Translations under genes and position numbers: made by a program
Part shown: piece by piece, positions 45,171 through 55,000 of the stretch
Layout: every line of letters starts with the position of its first letter
Numbering within the stretch: position 1 is the stretch's first letter
The notes under the pieces: generated by a model
What the model was told of the DNA's origin: nothing
The model's database searches: none
What the model saw: the letters and a program-made list of their open reading frames with translations, nothing else
NCBI GenBank assembly: GCA_024398935.1
Contig: JAKSIH010000008.1
Location: 22,487 to 86,486, forward strand
Reading direction: 5' to 3'
Origin: Fibrobacter sp.
GTDB lineage: Bacteria; Fibrobacterota; Fibrobacteria; Fibrobacterales; Fibrobacteraceae
Length of the DNA: 64,000 bases

Positions 45171-48100
45171 TGAAGAACGACAAGAAAAACAAACATATAT
45201 TTGCGGGTATTACAGCCCTTGTTGCTCTAATCGTCTATTTTATGACGATGGCCCCTACGGTTTCCTTCTGGGACTGTGGTGAATTTGTCGCCTGCGCCAA
45301 TACGCTGGGTATTCCTCATCCTCCTGGAACCCCGTTCTTTGTCTTCTTTGCCCGTGCAGTAATTGTCTTGCTGCCATTTGTGGAAGAAATCGCCAAGCGC
45401 GTGAACTACATTTCCGTGGTAAGTTCTGCAGCAACAGTCTATGTGACTGCCCTCTTTGCCTGGGAACTTCTGGCTATTGTCATCGATTCTGCAAAGACCA
45501 ATAGTGTTGGCCTTATTAGCCGTCTTGCAGATAAGCTGTCCGCAAAAAGCCGTACGATTGTTCTCGGTACTGCAACACTGGTTTCCGGTTTCCTTCTGAC
45601 TTTCTCCGACACGTTCTGGTTCAATGCCGTGGAAGCCGAAGTTTATGGCATCGCCATGTTCATTCTCATGCTGGTCTCCTACATGGGACTGGTCTGGTAT
45701 AAGCATCGTAACGAAGCCTCCAGTGATCGCATCCTGATCTTCATCTGCTATATCGCGTTCCTCGGTGTCGGCGCACACCTTTACACTATGCTTACCGTTC
45801 CTGCGGTATTTGCGCTCCTTCTGATTGCCCAGCCCAGGAAAATTCTTGAACGCATTCCTATCTGGATCACCGGTACCTTGCTGTGCTCCGTGATTTATAT
45901 GGTGGATTCTTTCCTGAAACTCACCTTTGGCTGTATCGTCGTTCTTGGAATTCTTTCCTTTATCAATGCTATCCCTAAAAAATGGATGCGTTCCATTCGC
46001 CTTTCCTTGGCGTTCTCCGTATTTGCGCTGATCGGCTATAGCACTCACCTTTATATTCCCATCCGTTCCGAACTGAACCCGGTCATTGACGAAAACAATC
46101 CGGAATTCAACATTCGCGATGAACAGGGTAACCTGCAACTGGGTAACCTGACAAAGTCCGAAAACTGGAAACAGTTCAACGATTTTGTCATGCGTAAGCA
46201 GTACGGCTCCGAAAGCATGATTGACCGTGCGTTCTACCGTCGCGGTAGCCTGGCTCACCAGTTCCTTTCTTTCCCGCACATGGGTTACGGTGGTTACCAG
46301 ATTGCCCAGTACCTGCCTTTCAAGGTGGGTGAGGTTTCCTACGGTAATGGTGTGTACGCTTTCGAGGCGTCGGATAACCAGCCCCTGGAACGCTTTGGCA
46401 TCAAGTTCCCCACCCAGATGAGCAAGATGGGTGACCAGACTGTGCCCCAGCTTCTGTGGTTCCTGATCCTCAATGGTCTGATCGTTGCCGTTTGTGTTTT
46501 CGTCTGGAAACGCAATTCCAAGATGGGACTTTTCATTTCCGCCCTGTATGCTCTTTGCTCCCTGGGACTTCTGTTCTACATTAACTTTGCAGACGGAACT
46601 CGTATGGACAAGAAGGCTGATGAGGCTTATTGGACCAAGATGATTTCCGATTACAGCATTCAATTAGGACTTAGGGTTCCCGTACCTGCTGCGAACGATA
46701 TTATCGACCTGCGCCAGAAAATAGAATCCCTGGAATACAAGATCGAGGCTAAGCGCGCTAGCGGTAATGCCGAAAATCTTGAAAAACTGATTAAGGAAAA
46801 GCAGAACTACGAAAAAGTTCCTGCCTGGCAGAACTGGAAGAAAATCGAACAGGGGTTTGCACAAAAGGGTTTCCGTGCTCCGTTCCCGGAAACGGTACAT
46901 CTGGAAGTTCGTGAACGAGATTACTTCTACACACCTGCATTTATCTTCATGAGCCTGATTTATGGCGTGGGTGCCGGTATTCTTGTGCTTCTTCTTGCCC
47001 TCAAGCGTTCAAGCAGCCCTATGGCAATTCCTGCGGCAGCCTTGCTTGCGATTCTTTCCTTCCTCATTCCCTGCGTTTCCAACTACAAGGAACATGACCG
47101 TTCCGGCCTCTGGGTTCCCTGGGATTACGCATACAACCTGCTGAATAGCTGCCGTCCCAACGCCATTCTCTTTACCAACGGCGATAATGACACCTTCCCG
47201 TTGTGGTTTGCCCAGGAAGTTGCCGGTATCCGTAAGGATGTTCGCGTGGTGAATCTGTCCTTGGGCAATACGGACTGGTATATTGAGCAGATGCTGACTA
47301 ACGAGCCTATTCTCAAGTTGAGCTATCACAGGGATTCTGAACCCTGCGTGAAGAAAGGCCGCTGCAAGGGTATCAAGAAGGATATGGAATTGACTAGCGA
47401 AAGCGCTCATAATCCAGAACATTCTATCAATACCTGGGTTAACAGGGCTTCTCAGCGCTTGCCCGGCCTGAAGGACCGTATCGAGTCCATGGAAGGTAAG
47501 CAGCTCTCCGCTGAAGATTCTACAAAGCTTCTGCAGTTCAAGGTCCATTATCAGGTCTGGGATGCATTCCTGGATTGGGCTGAACGTAGTCGCGCCTCCA
47601 TGATGATGACCCAGAATAAGCTTGTGATTGACCTTGCCCTGAACAATATGGATAGACCGATTGAAATGTCTACTACCGTCGGACAGAACAATTTCATGGG
47701 CCTTGAAAAGTACCTGGTCCAGGAAGGTATGGTCTATCACTTCATCAAGGGAGACCTGGAACCCAAGCGCAACGCTTTCGATGCCGCCTATACTGCCGCA
47801 TTGCTGGATTCCACCTTCAAGCATCCCGCTGTGAATACCACCTTCAAGTTCCGCGGTCTGGGTGACGGAACCGCCTACATCAATGATGAAACGGAACGTC
47901 TCCTTTCCAGCTATATTTCCCTGTACCTGCAGCTCTCCTTTGACGCTCGCGACAAGATCGAGACCATTCGCAGGGAACGCCCCTTTACCGTGGAAAGCCG
48001 AAACAAGGTGGATAGCCTTGCCGCCTTTGCCGGTAAGTTCCTGGAAATGGGCATGACCCAGTTTGAGGAAGAATGGCGCAACTACTGGGCCGCTGCTGCA

Positions 48101-48337
48101 CTTTACCAGTCTGCCGGTCAGAAAAAGAATGGCCTTGCCGCCGTTGAAAAGGGCCTGGAGAAAGTTCCTGCCTTTGAAGAAGGCGCTCGCGCCCGTCTAG
48201 AAATGGCAAAGCGTCAGCTCGAGGCTATGTCTGATGAACCTCTCCCCGTGGAAGATCCGGCTCCGACCGTTCCTGAATCTTCTGCGGAGGATTCTTCTGC
48301 AACAGCCGATAGCGCAACCGTTGCCGCTGCAAAATAA
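45170..48337 (+). CDS. DUF2723 (TMEM260-like) membrane glycosyltransferase-like protein
   Basis: 1055 residues. About a dozen membrane segments in the first ~660 residues, then a soluble C-terminal half ending in a helical, TPR-like and acidic tail. The DUF2723 signature is clear: TMAPTVSFWDCGEFVACAN with D35 and E38 in the first external loop, and GIPHPPGTPFF. The eukaryotic relative TMEM260 is an O-mannosyltransferase of the GT-C fold using dolichyl-phosphate-mannose. Here it is followed by two DPM1-like enzymes that could make such a donor. That role is inferred. Starts on the nusB stop. Confidence 0.85.
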   Translation: MKNDKKNKHIFAGITALVALIVYFMTMAPTVSFWDCGEFVACANTLGIPHPPGTPFFVFFARAVIVLLPFVEEIAKRVNYISVVSSAATVYVTALFAWELLAIVIDSAKTNSVGLISRLADKLSAKSRTIVLGTATLVSGFLLTFSDTFWFNAVEAEVYGIAMFILMLVSYMGLVWYKHRNEASSDRILIFICYIAFLGVGAHLYTMLTVPAVFALLLIAQPRKILERIPIWITGTLLCSVIYMVDSFLKLTFGCIVVLGILSFINAIPKKWMRSIRLSLAFSVFALIGYSTHLYIPIRSELNPVIDENNPEFNIRDEQGNLQLGNLTKSENWKQFNDFVMRKQYGSESMIDRAFYRRGSLAHQFLSFPHMGYGGYQIAQYLPFKVGEVSYGNGVYAFEASDNQPLERFGIKFPTQMSKMGDQTVPQLLWFLILNGLIVAVCVFVWKRNSKMGLFISALYALCSLGLLFYINFADGTRMDKKADEAYWTKMISDYSIQLGLRVPVPAANDIIDLRQKIESLEYKIEAKRASGNAENLEKLIKEKQNYEKVPAWQNWKKIEQGFAQKGFRAPFPETVHLEVRERDYFYTPAFIFMSLIYGVGAGILVLLLALKRSSSPMAIPAAALLAILSFLIPCVSNYKEHDRSGLWVPWDYAYNLLNSCRPNAILFTNGDNDTFPLWFAQEVAGIRKDVRVVNLSLGNTDWYIEQMLTNEPILKLSYHRDSEPCVKKGRCKGIKKDMELTSESAHNPEHSINTWVNRASQRLPGLKDRIESMEGKQLSAEDSTKLLQFKVHYQVWDAFLDWAERSRASMMMTQNKLVIDLALNNMDRPIEMSTTVGQNNFMGLEKYLVQEGMVYHFIKGDLEPKRNAFDAAYTAALLDSTFKHPAVNTTFKFRGLGDGTAYINDETERLLSSYISLYLQLSFDARDKIETIRRERPFTVESRNKVDSLAAFAGKFLEMGMTQFEEEWRNYWAAAALYQSAGQKKNGLAAVEKGLEKVPAFEEGARARLEMAKRQLEAMSDEPLPVEDPAPTVPESSAEDSSATADSATVAAAK

Positions 48338-48349
48338 AAGAGGCTTCTA

Positions 48350-49282
48350 ATGGATTTGAGTTTGGTCATTCCGGTTAAGGAAGAAAGCGAAAATCTTCCG
48401 GACCTGTTTAAGGAAATCGTTGCCGCTATTGAACCCACTGGATTTCAGTATGAAGTGATTATCATTGATGATGGTAGTCGCGACAACACCTGGGAAGTAA
48501 TCGAGGGACTGGCAAAGGAGTATCCTTTCACCAGGGCCTACCGCTTCCAGTTCAACTGCGGTAAGGCTGCTGGACTTGCCTTCGGCTTTTCCAAGGCGAC
48601 TGGCAAGTATGTTGCAACCTTGGATGGCGACCTTCAGGATGACCCTCTCGAAATCCCCAAGATGATCAAGATTCTTGAGGAAGGCTACGACCTGGTTTCC
48701 GGCTGGAAAATCCGCCGTCTGGATCCCTGGCACAAGACTTGGCCTTCCAAGCTGTTCAACCTGACTGTTTCCATGGTTTGCGGAAAGCGTCTTCACGACT
48801 TTAACTGTGGCATCAAGGCCTACCGCCGGTCCGTGATTCGCTTCATCGACCTGTACGGGGATTTCCATCGCTTTATCCCCGTGATGGCCAAGTGGCAGGG
48901 TTTCCGCATTACCGAGATGCCGGTGGCTCACCGTGCCCGCGTCCACGGGGTGTCCAAATATGGGGTGTCTCGCCTGGTTTCCGGCTTCCTGGACCTCCTT
49001 TCCCTGATGTTCTTGAGAAGTTTTGCTACAAAACCTCTACATTTCTTTGGTTTGCTCGGCTTGATTTGTATATTAGTTGGGCTTGGCGTTACGGGTTACT
49101 TCGCCTATGAATGGATCCAGCTGGGGGCACTTCATGTGCGTCCTCTGCTTCTTGCCGGAGGTTTCGCCCTGATTATGGGTGTTCAGTTCTTCTCCCTAGG
49201 CCTCCTGGGTGAAATGATGAACGGAAACAAGAAGAAAACCTACCCGCTGGCAGAAGTAATCGGAGACCCCTCCGAAAAGTAA
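48350..49282 (+). CDS. GT2 polyprenyl-phosphate glycosyltransferase with C-terminal membrane segments
   Basis: 310 residues. GT2 domain 1-225: SLVIPVKEESENLPDLFKEI, IIIDDGSRDNTWEV, TLDGDLQDDP (DXD). Two membrane segments at about 232-258 and 268-295. The layout matches ArnC/GtrB-type enzymes that load a sugar onto polyprenyl phosphate. It starts 12 bases after the DUF2723 gene and may make its lipid-linked donor. The sugar is unknown. Confidence 0.9.
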   Translation: MDLSLVIPVKEESENLPDLFKEIVAAIEPTGFQYEVIIIDDGSRDNTWEVIEGLAKEYPFTRAYRFQFNCGKAAGLAFGFSKATGKYVATLDGDLQDDPLEIPKMIKILEEGYDLVSGWKIRRLDPWHKTWPSKLFNLTVSMVCGKRLHDFNCGIKAYRRSVIRFIDLYGDFHRFIPVMAKWQGFRITEMPVAHRARVHGVSKYGVSRLVSGFLDLLSLMFLRSFATKPLHFFGLLGLICILVGLGVTGYFAYEWIQLGALHVRPLLLAGGFALIMGVQFFSLGLLGEMMNGNKKKTYPLAEVIGDPSEK

Positions 49283-49303
49283 TTTGGGAACTGGAGAATT
49301 GAT

Positions 49304-50020
49304 ATGGCGTACCCTAAAAGCTTAGTTATTATTCCGACCTATAACGAAAAGGAAAATATCCTTCTGATCATGGCCGAAATTCTGAAGCAGGATGACTGCC
49401 TTGAAATCCTGGTGGTGGATGATGGATCCCCCGATGGAACTGGCGATATGGTCCAGGCGGAAACGGAAAAGAACCCGAGAATCCATCTGATTCGCCGCAA
49501 GGGAAAGATGGGGCTTGGCACCGCTTATGTGACCGGCTTCAAGTGGGCTCTTGAACGGGATTATGAACGGGTATTCGAGATGGATGCCGACTTTAGCCAT
49601 TCCCCGACGGATTTGACCCGCTTCCTGGATGCCGCAGAAAACGGCGCTGAACTTGTACTGGGCAGTCGCTACCAGCATAATCGCATTAGCGTGGTGAACT
49701 GGGACCTGAAGCGCCTGATTCTGAGCTATGGAGCTAATGTCTATACCCGTTTGGTGACGGGCCTTCCCATCAGTGATGCTACCGGTGGCTTCAAGTGCTA
49801 TAGCCGCAAGGCTCTGCAGGCTCTTAACCTGAACAGGATGAAGAGCGATGGTTACTGTTTCCAGATTGAGACCACCTTCAAGATTTGGAAGAAGGGGCTT
49901 ACGGTAAAGGAAATTCCCATTGTCTTTACGGATCGTACCCGCGGTACTTCCAAGATGAGCGGCGGCATCATTTCCGAAGCGTTCTTCCTTGTGCTTAAGC
50001 TGCGTCTGGGCTTGGCATAA
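49304..50020 (+). CDS. DPM1-like polyprenol monophosphomannose synthase
   Basis: 238 residues. SLVIIPTYNEKENILLIM, VVDDGSPDGTGDMV, FEMDADFSHSP (DxD) and DATGGFKCYSRKAL are DPM1/Ppm1 signatures. It should transfer mannose from GDP-mannose to polyprenyl phosphate at the cytoplasmic face. The protein has no membrane segment, like soluble DPM1 types. It lies 21 bases after the GtrB-like gene. Confidence 0.9.
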   Translation: MAYPKSLVIIPTYNEKENILLIMAEILKQDDCLEILVVDDGSPDGTGDMVQAETEKNPRIHLIRRKGKMGLGTAYVTGFKWALERDYERVFEMDADFSHSPTDLTRFLDAAENGAELVLGSRYQHNRISVVNWDLKRLILSYGANVYTRLVTGLPISDATGGFKCYSRKALQALNLNRMKSDGYCFQIETTFKIWKKGLTVKEIPIVFTDRTRGTSKMSGGIISEAFFLVLKLRLGLA

Positions 50021-50035
50021 CCTTTCGGAGTATTC

Positions 50036-51745
50036 ATGGATTCCAAGGTCTATTCCTGTTCCGTCATTATTGTCGCCTATAATTCCTGCGACTTTATTCC
50101 TGCGTGTCTAAAGTCCTTGCGGGATGCTAGCGAAAATATTGATAGCGAAGTCATTGTTCTTGACAATGGATCTGCGGAACCCATTACCGAAGAAATCAAG
50201 GCTCATTTCCCGGAGGTCAAGTGGATTGATTCCAAGGAAAATCTGGGCTTTGGAAAGGGCTGTAATCTTGCTGTAAAGCAGGCTACAAAGCCTTTCCTGT
50301 TCTTTGTGAATCCAGACACGATCGTTTCCAGGGATTCCCTGCGTCAGGTCCTTGATTTTATCCAGGAACATCCTGAGTCGGGTACTGTGGGTAGCCGCAT
50401 CCTGAATGAAGATGGTTCTCTGCAGCTAGCCTGCCGCCGTTCTTTCCCCACCATGTTCTCCGCAATTTCCAAGACTGTGGGTCTGGCCGCCTTGTTCCCC
50501 AAGAGCAAACTGTTCGCTTCCTACAACATGACCTACGCCGATCCTGACGAAGTTACCGAAGTGGATGCCGTTAGTGGTTCCTTCTTCTGCATGCGCCATG
50601 ATTTGTACGAACAGCTGAAGGGTTTTGACGAAGACTTCTTCATGTACGGCGAAGATTTGGACCTTTGTTTCCGTGCCAAGGTGGCTGGCTTCAAGAACTA
50701 TTACACTCCGACAACCAATATTCTGCATTTCAAGGGGCAGAGCTGCAAGACTCGTCGCTGGAAATCCTATGTGGACTTCTACAAGGCCATGATCATCTTC
50801 GTGAAGAAGCACAAGGATCTGTACTTTGTACCGACCATCTTTGTGACCTTGGGCATTCTGTTTGCAGCCTTTGTGGGAATGTTCTCCCGCCTGATTCCAA
50901 AGTTCTGGAAAATCTTCCTGGATTTGGGCGTGGTGGCATTGTGGGCTCTGATTGCTTTTAGGTCAGAACATGAAGTTGTGCTGGATTATGCGTGTTTTGA
51001 CGATGGGACCCATAGCTGTCCGGAACCTGTCCATGCGCTTTTACAGCATTCCATATTTGATGGCAGGTTGTTTGAAAACTGGTGGCTTGTAGCTATAGTG
51101 GCCATAGTCAATATTGTTTTCCTGACTTTCCGTGGGGAATATGCTAGTGGCAGTCTTAAGGGGGATCGTTTTATCCGTCACCTTTTGCCGTTGAACTTGC
51201 TTTCCGTGGGGTGTTATATTGGATACCGCCTTGTTACGCAGCAGCCTCAGATATTTGCTGGTTTTCAGAATCCCATGATGGCTTATGACAAACCCTGGGC
51301 GATTATCGTTGGTGTTTCCATTCTGTTCATCCCCTTTGCCCTCAAGGCCTGGCGCCGCGTGGCGTTTTGGATAAACTATTTCTACCGGATCTTTGCCAAG
51401 AAACGTCACCGTTCCATTCTTCTGGGCGGTTCCGAAGACTCTCTGGACAATTGGTTTGACCGTTACAATGTGATTCCGGGTATCGAAATCCTGGGCTGTG
51501 TCAGTACCGAACCGAAGCTGGTTTCCGAGGGAAACCTTCAGCATCTTTTGGGATCCATGGACCAGATGGAATCCATCTGCAATCGTACCGGCTGTCGCGA
51601 ACTTCTGGTGGTGTCCAATGCCTCCGGCTACCACGAACCCTTTGACATGAACTGGCTGGATAAGCTGGGTTTAAGGGTGTTTTTGCTGGTCGGTGATGGC
51701 AAAGACGGCAATTTTGCCCTTGTAAACCTGAAATATCTCCACTGA
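50036..51745 (+). CDS. GT2 glycosyltransferase fused to membrane segments and a Rossmann-like tail
   Basis: 569 residues. GT2 domain 1-240: CSVIIVAYNSCDFIPACLKS, NPDTIVSRDSL, FDEDFFMYGEDLDLCFRAKV, as in rhamnosyltransferase-like WbbL. About five membrane segments follow (265-440). The last ~115 residues resemble the CoA_binding_3 Rossmann domain of polyprenyl glycosylphosphotransferases (RHRSILLGGSEDSLDNWF, GIEILGCVSTEP, CRELLVVSNASG), but the sugar-phosphotransferase domain is missing. The start is 15 bases after the DPM1-like gene. Confidence 0.8.
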   Translation: MDSKVYSCSVIIVAYNSCDFIPACLKSLRDASENIDSEVIVLDNGSAEPITEEIKAHFPEVKWIDSKENLGFGKGCNLAVKQATKPFLFFVNPDTIVSRDSLRQVLDFIQEHPESGTVGSRILNEDGSLQLACRRSFPTMFSAISKTVGLAALFPKSKLFASYNMTYADPDEVTEVDAVSGSFFCMRHDLYEQLKGFDEDFFMYGEDLDLCFRAKVAGFKNYYTPTTNILHFKGQSCKTRRWKSYVDFYKAMIIFVKKHKDLYFVPTIFVTLGILFAAFVGMFSRLIPKFWKIFLDLGVVALWALIAFRSEHEVVLDYACFDDGTHSCPEPVHALLQHSIFDGRLFENWWLVAIVAIVNIVFLTFRGEYASGSLKGDRFIRHLLPLNLLSVGCYIGYRLVTQQPQIFAGFQNPMMAYDKPWAIIVGVSILFIPFALKAWRRVAFWINYFYRIFAKKRHRSILLGGSEDSLDNWFDRYNVIPGIEILGCVSTEPKLVSEGNLQHLLGSMDQMESICNRTGCRELLVVSNASGYHEPFDMNWLDKLGLRVFLLVGDGKDGNFALVNLKYLH

Positions 51746-51809
51746 CGTAAGTTTTTGTCCCAAAATAAGTTATCTTTGCCTTAGTAGTGATTTTAGCTAA
51801 AAAGGCATT

Positions 51810-52055
51810 ATGTTAGACTCTAAGTTTTTGGATATCCTGTGCTGCCCCGAGACCAGGGGCGCTCTCAAGCCTGCTTCTGAAGAATGCGTGGCCTCCTTGA
51901 ACAGTGCTATTGTCGCCGGTACACTTAAAAACGTGGCTGGCGAAAAGATTACAGAAAAGCTGACCGAAGTCCTTGTCTCCGAAGATGGCTCTAGGGCCTA
52001 TATCGTACGTGAAGGTATTCCTGTCCTTTTGGCAGACGAAGCTATTATGCTCTAG
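51810..52055 (+). CDS. Trm112-like small protein
   Basis: 81 residues. LDSKFLDILCCPETRGALKP and SRAYIVREGIPVLLADEAI match the Trm112/YcaR family. The usual zinc CxxC is broken (CCPET), and the second half lacks cysteines. In bacteria such proteins have been linked to methyltransferase or glycan enzymes; the role is not known. It precedes the FimV-like gene by 12 bases and follows the glycosylation genes after 64 bases. Confidence 0.8.
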   Translation: MLDSKFLDILCCPETRGALKPASEECVASLNSAIVAGTLKNVAGEKITEKLTEVLVSEDGSRAYIVREGIPVLLADEAIML

Positions 52056-52067
52056 TTAGGAGTAATT

Positions 52068-55000
52068 ATGACGGTAACGTTGGAATCTCTCAAAAAGTCC
52101 GTTGGTAAGAAGAACAGCAAGTCCGAAATTTTTGCCTGGCTTGCTGACCTGGAACGCGCCGCTGGTGATCTGGATGGTGCTCTCCAGAGAGTCAATGGTG
52201 GCCTGACCTTGTATCCCCATGACGTGGCTGCAATGATCGTCCGCGCCAAGATTCTGTTCCAGCAGGAAAAATTTGAAGAATGTGTGACCCAGTGCGAAAA
52301 CATTCTGGTGAAGGATCCCTTTAGCCTGGCAGGTCAGAAAATCATGGGCGACGCCTTTGATAAGCTGGGCAAGATTCACGAGAGAAATCTCTGCTTCCGT
52401 CGCTACCACGATATGGATCCGCTGAACAACTTCTGGAAGGATGAGTATGACGTGGTGGATATGGGTGCAGCCGCTGTTGCCGCCGATGCCGCCGTCGACC
52501 TGAACCTCACGGAAGAAGATTTCAGCATGCCTGAAATGTCTGGTTCCGAAGGTGTTGTCCCTGAAAATGTCAAGACTCTGGAAGAACTGGAAGCTGAAAA
52601 TGCAGCAGCCATGGGCGAAAATGCCCAGGAACTTTCTTCGGGCGACCTCTTCAAGGACGATGAAAATTCCTCCGTAGAAAACTCCTTTGAAAAGGCCTTC
52701 GGTGACGCCTTCGGCTCCCTGGATGATGAAGATTCTACATTGCAGGATGAAATTTCCGGTACAGAAATCACTGCAGAACCGGCTCAGGAAGACCAGGGTC
52801 TCTTTGAAAAATCTTCCATGAGTTCCGTCGGAATTTCTCTGGATGACGAAGACGGTGCTGTCTCGTCGAACCCCTTTAGCTCTAGTGCCTTCGAGGAACT
52901 TTCTGCCGATCAGCAGAGTGCCCCGGCTAGTGAATTTGGTTCCCTGGAAGGCTTGTCTGAAGAGTCTGTTGCAGACGATCCCTTTGCTGCTCTGGCCGCC
53001 ATGCTTCCGAACAACGATGCTGAAGAAGATTCCATGATGGATAATCTTACCGAAGCTCTCGATGCGACCATGGCCGAAATTGCAGGAAGTTCCACAGAGG
53101 AAAAACCTGTGGAGGAATTCCCGGTCGATGAGAACATTTCCAGCACCGATGTGAATTCTGCTATGTCAGACTTCTTTGGTCTCGAGGATGACCTGGAACC
53201 AACTGAAACTGCTGATGCCGGTTCGGCTTTGGATAACGGCTTTGGCGTAGATGACATAAGCGCCTCCGTAAATGCCTCCTCCATTTTTGGAGGTTCCAGT
53301 GCTGGTGAAGACAAGCCCATGAGCGTGGATAACGCCTTCGACGATATCTTCGGTGAAGACGAACTTCCCGAGGAATTGCCCCAGACCAAGCCTGCTGCTC
53401 CGGTTGAAGACAAGCCCATGAGTGTGGACAATGCCTTTGACGATATCTTCGGTGAAGATGAACTTCCCGAGGAATTGCCTCAGCAGCCTGCAGAACCGGT
53501 TGCATCCGATGACTTCACCTTCCTTGATGAAAGCCCGGTGGAGAAGATTGAGACTGAATCTGTTTTCGAAAAGTCTGCAGAAGCTGTTCCGCAGTCCGCG
53601 GATGAACCTCAGACCGTAAATAGTGCCTTTGACGATATCTTCGGTGAAGACGAACTTCCCGAAGAAAAGCCGCAGCCTGCTCCCGAAGAAACTCTTGAGC
53701 TTCCTTCCGAAGAATCGTTGGAGCTCCCTGCAGAGGATTCCCTGGAATTGCCCATTGAGGAATCCGCATTTGAAAAATCCGCTGAAGATACTTTTGAACT
53801 GTCCGCAGAAGATTCCGTTTTCGAAAAGTCTGCAGAGGTCGTTCCGCAGTCCGCGGATGAACCCCAGACCGTAAATAGTGCCTTTGACGATATCTTCGGC
53901 GAAGACGAACTTCCCGAAGAAAAGCCGCAGCCTGCTTCCGAAGAAACTCTTGAGCTTCCTTCTGAAGAATCGTTGGAACTGCCTGCAGAGGATTCCTTGG
54001 AATTGTCCGTTGAGGAATCCGCATTCGAGAAGTCCACTGAAGATACTTTGGAACTGCCCGCAGAAGATTCCCTGGAACTTCCTGCAGAAGATGCCCCCAT
54101 GGCACCCAAGGATTCTTTTGGTGTAGATACAGCCTTTGATTCAATCTTCGGTTCGGAAGATGAACTTCCCGAAGAAAAGCCGCAGCCAGCTCCCGAAGAA
54201 ACTCTTGAGCTTCCTTCCGAAGAATCGTTGGAACTCCCTGCAGAGGATTCCCTGGAATTGCCCGTTGAGGAATCCGCATTCGAAATGTCTGCAGAAGATA
54301 CTTTGGAACAGCCTGCAGAGGATTCCCTGGAACTTCCTGCGGAAAATGAAATTGCAGATGATGCAGTGTCCGCAAATACCTTTGTTTCCGAGGTAGAAAC
54401 TCCGGTAGCCCCGGCAATCTCCTCTGCCATGGATTTCGTCCTGGATGATGAACCTGCTACAGCAGAACCTGAAGCTCCTGCTGCAGACAATGGCTTTAGT
54501 GTGGATAACGCCTTTGATTCCCTCTTTGGCGACGACGATGACCTGCCGGTTGAAAAAAATGAAGAAGCTTCCGCCGCTCCTGCAGTTGAGGATAGCAGCA
54601 CTTTAGCCGAACAGGTTGATCTGGCTGAATCGGAATTGGAACTGCCGTCTGCGGTAAAGCCTGAATCCTCCGACCTGGCTCAGGAGATGGGAGGCGCCTT
54701 TGCATCCATGTTTGGCGACCAGGATGATGATCTGGACCTTCCGGATTTGAACCCGGTTGCTTCCGTTGAAGACAATGTAACGGACTCCGCCCTGACAGAC
54801 GAAGTCGTGACAGAAGACGCTCCTGCCGATAAGCTGGAATCCGATCTGGATAAGTCCTTTAGCGCTCTATTCGGTAGTGATGATAGCCTGAACCTGGATG
54901 AAAATTCTTCTAGCGGCTTGTTCAGTGCCCTGGATGCCATGAGTGCTCCTGCAGAAAACCAGGAAAATATTCAGGAAGCACCTGCCATGAACGGTGTGGA

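Noticed and set aside
45227..46663. 478-codon minus-strand frame in the DUF2723 gene
   Set aside because: Antisense of a membrane protein; no motif or ribosome site.
53609..54601. 330-codon Ser-rich minus-strand frame
   Set aside because: Mirror of the acidic repeat region; GAA/GAT codons read backwards give Ser-rich sequence.
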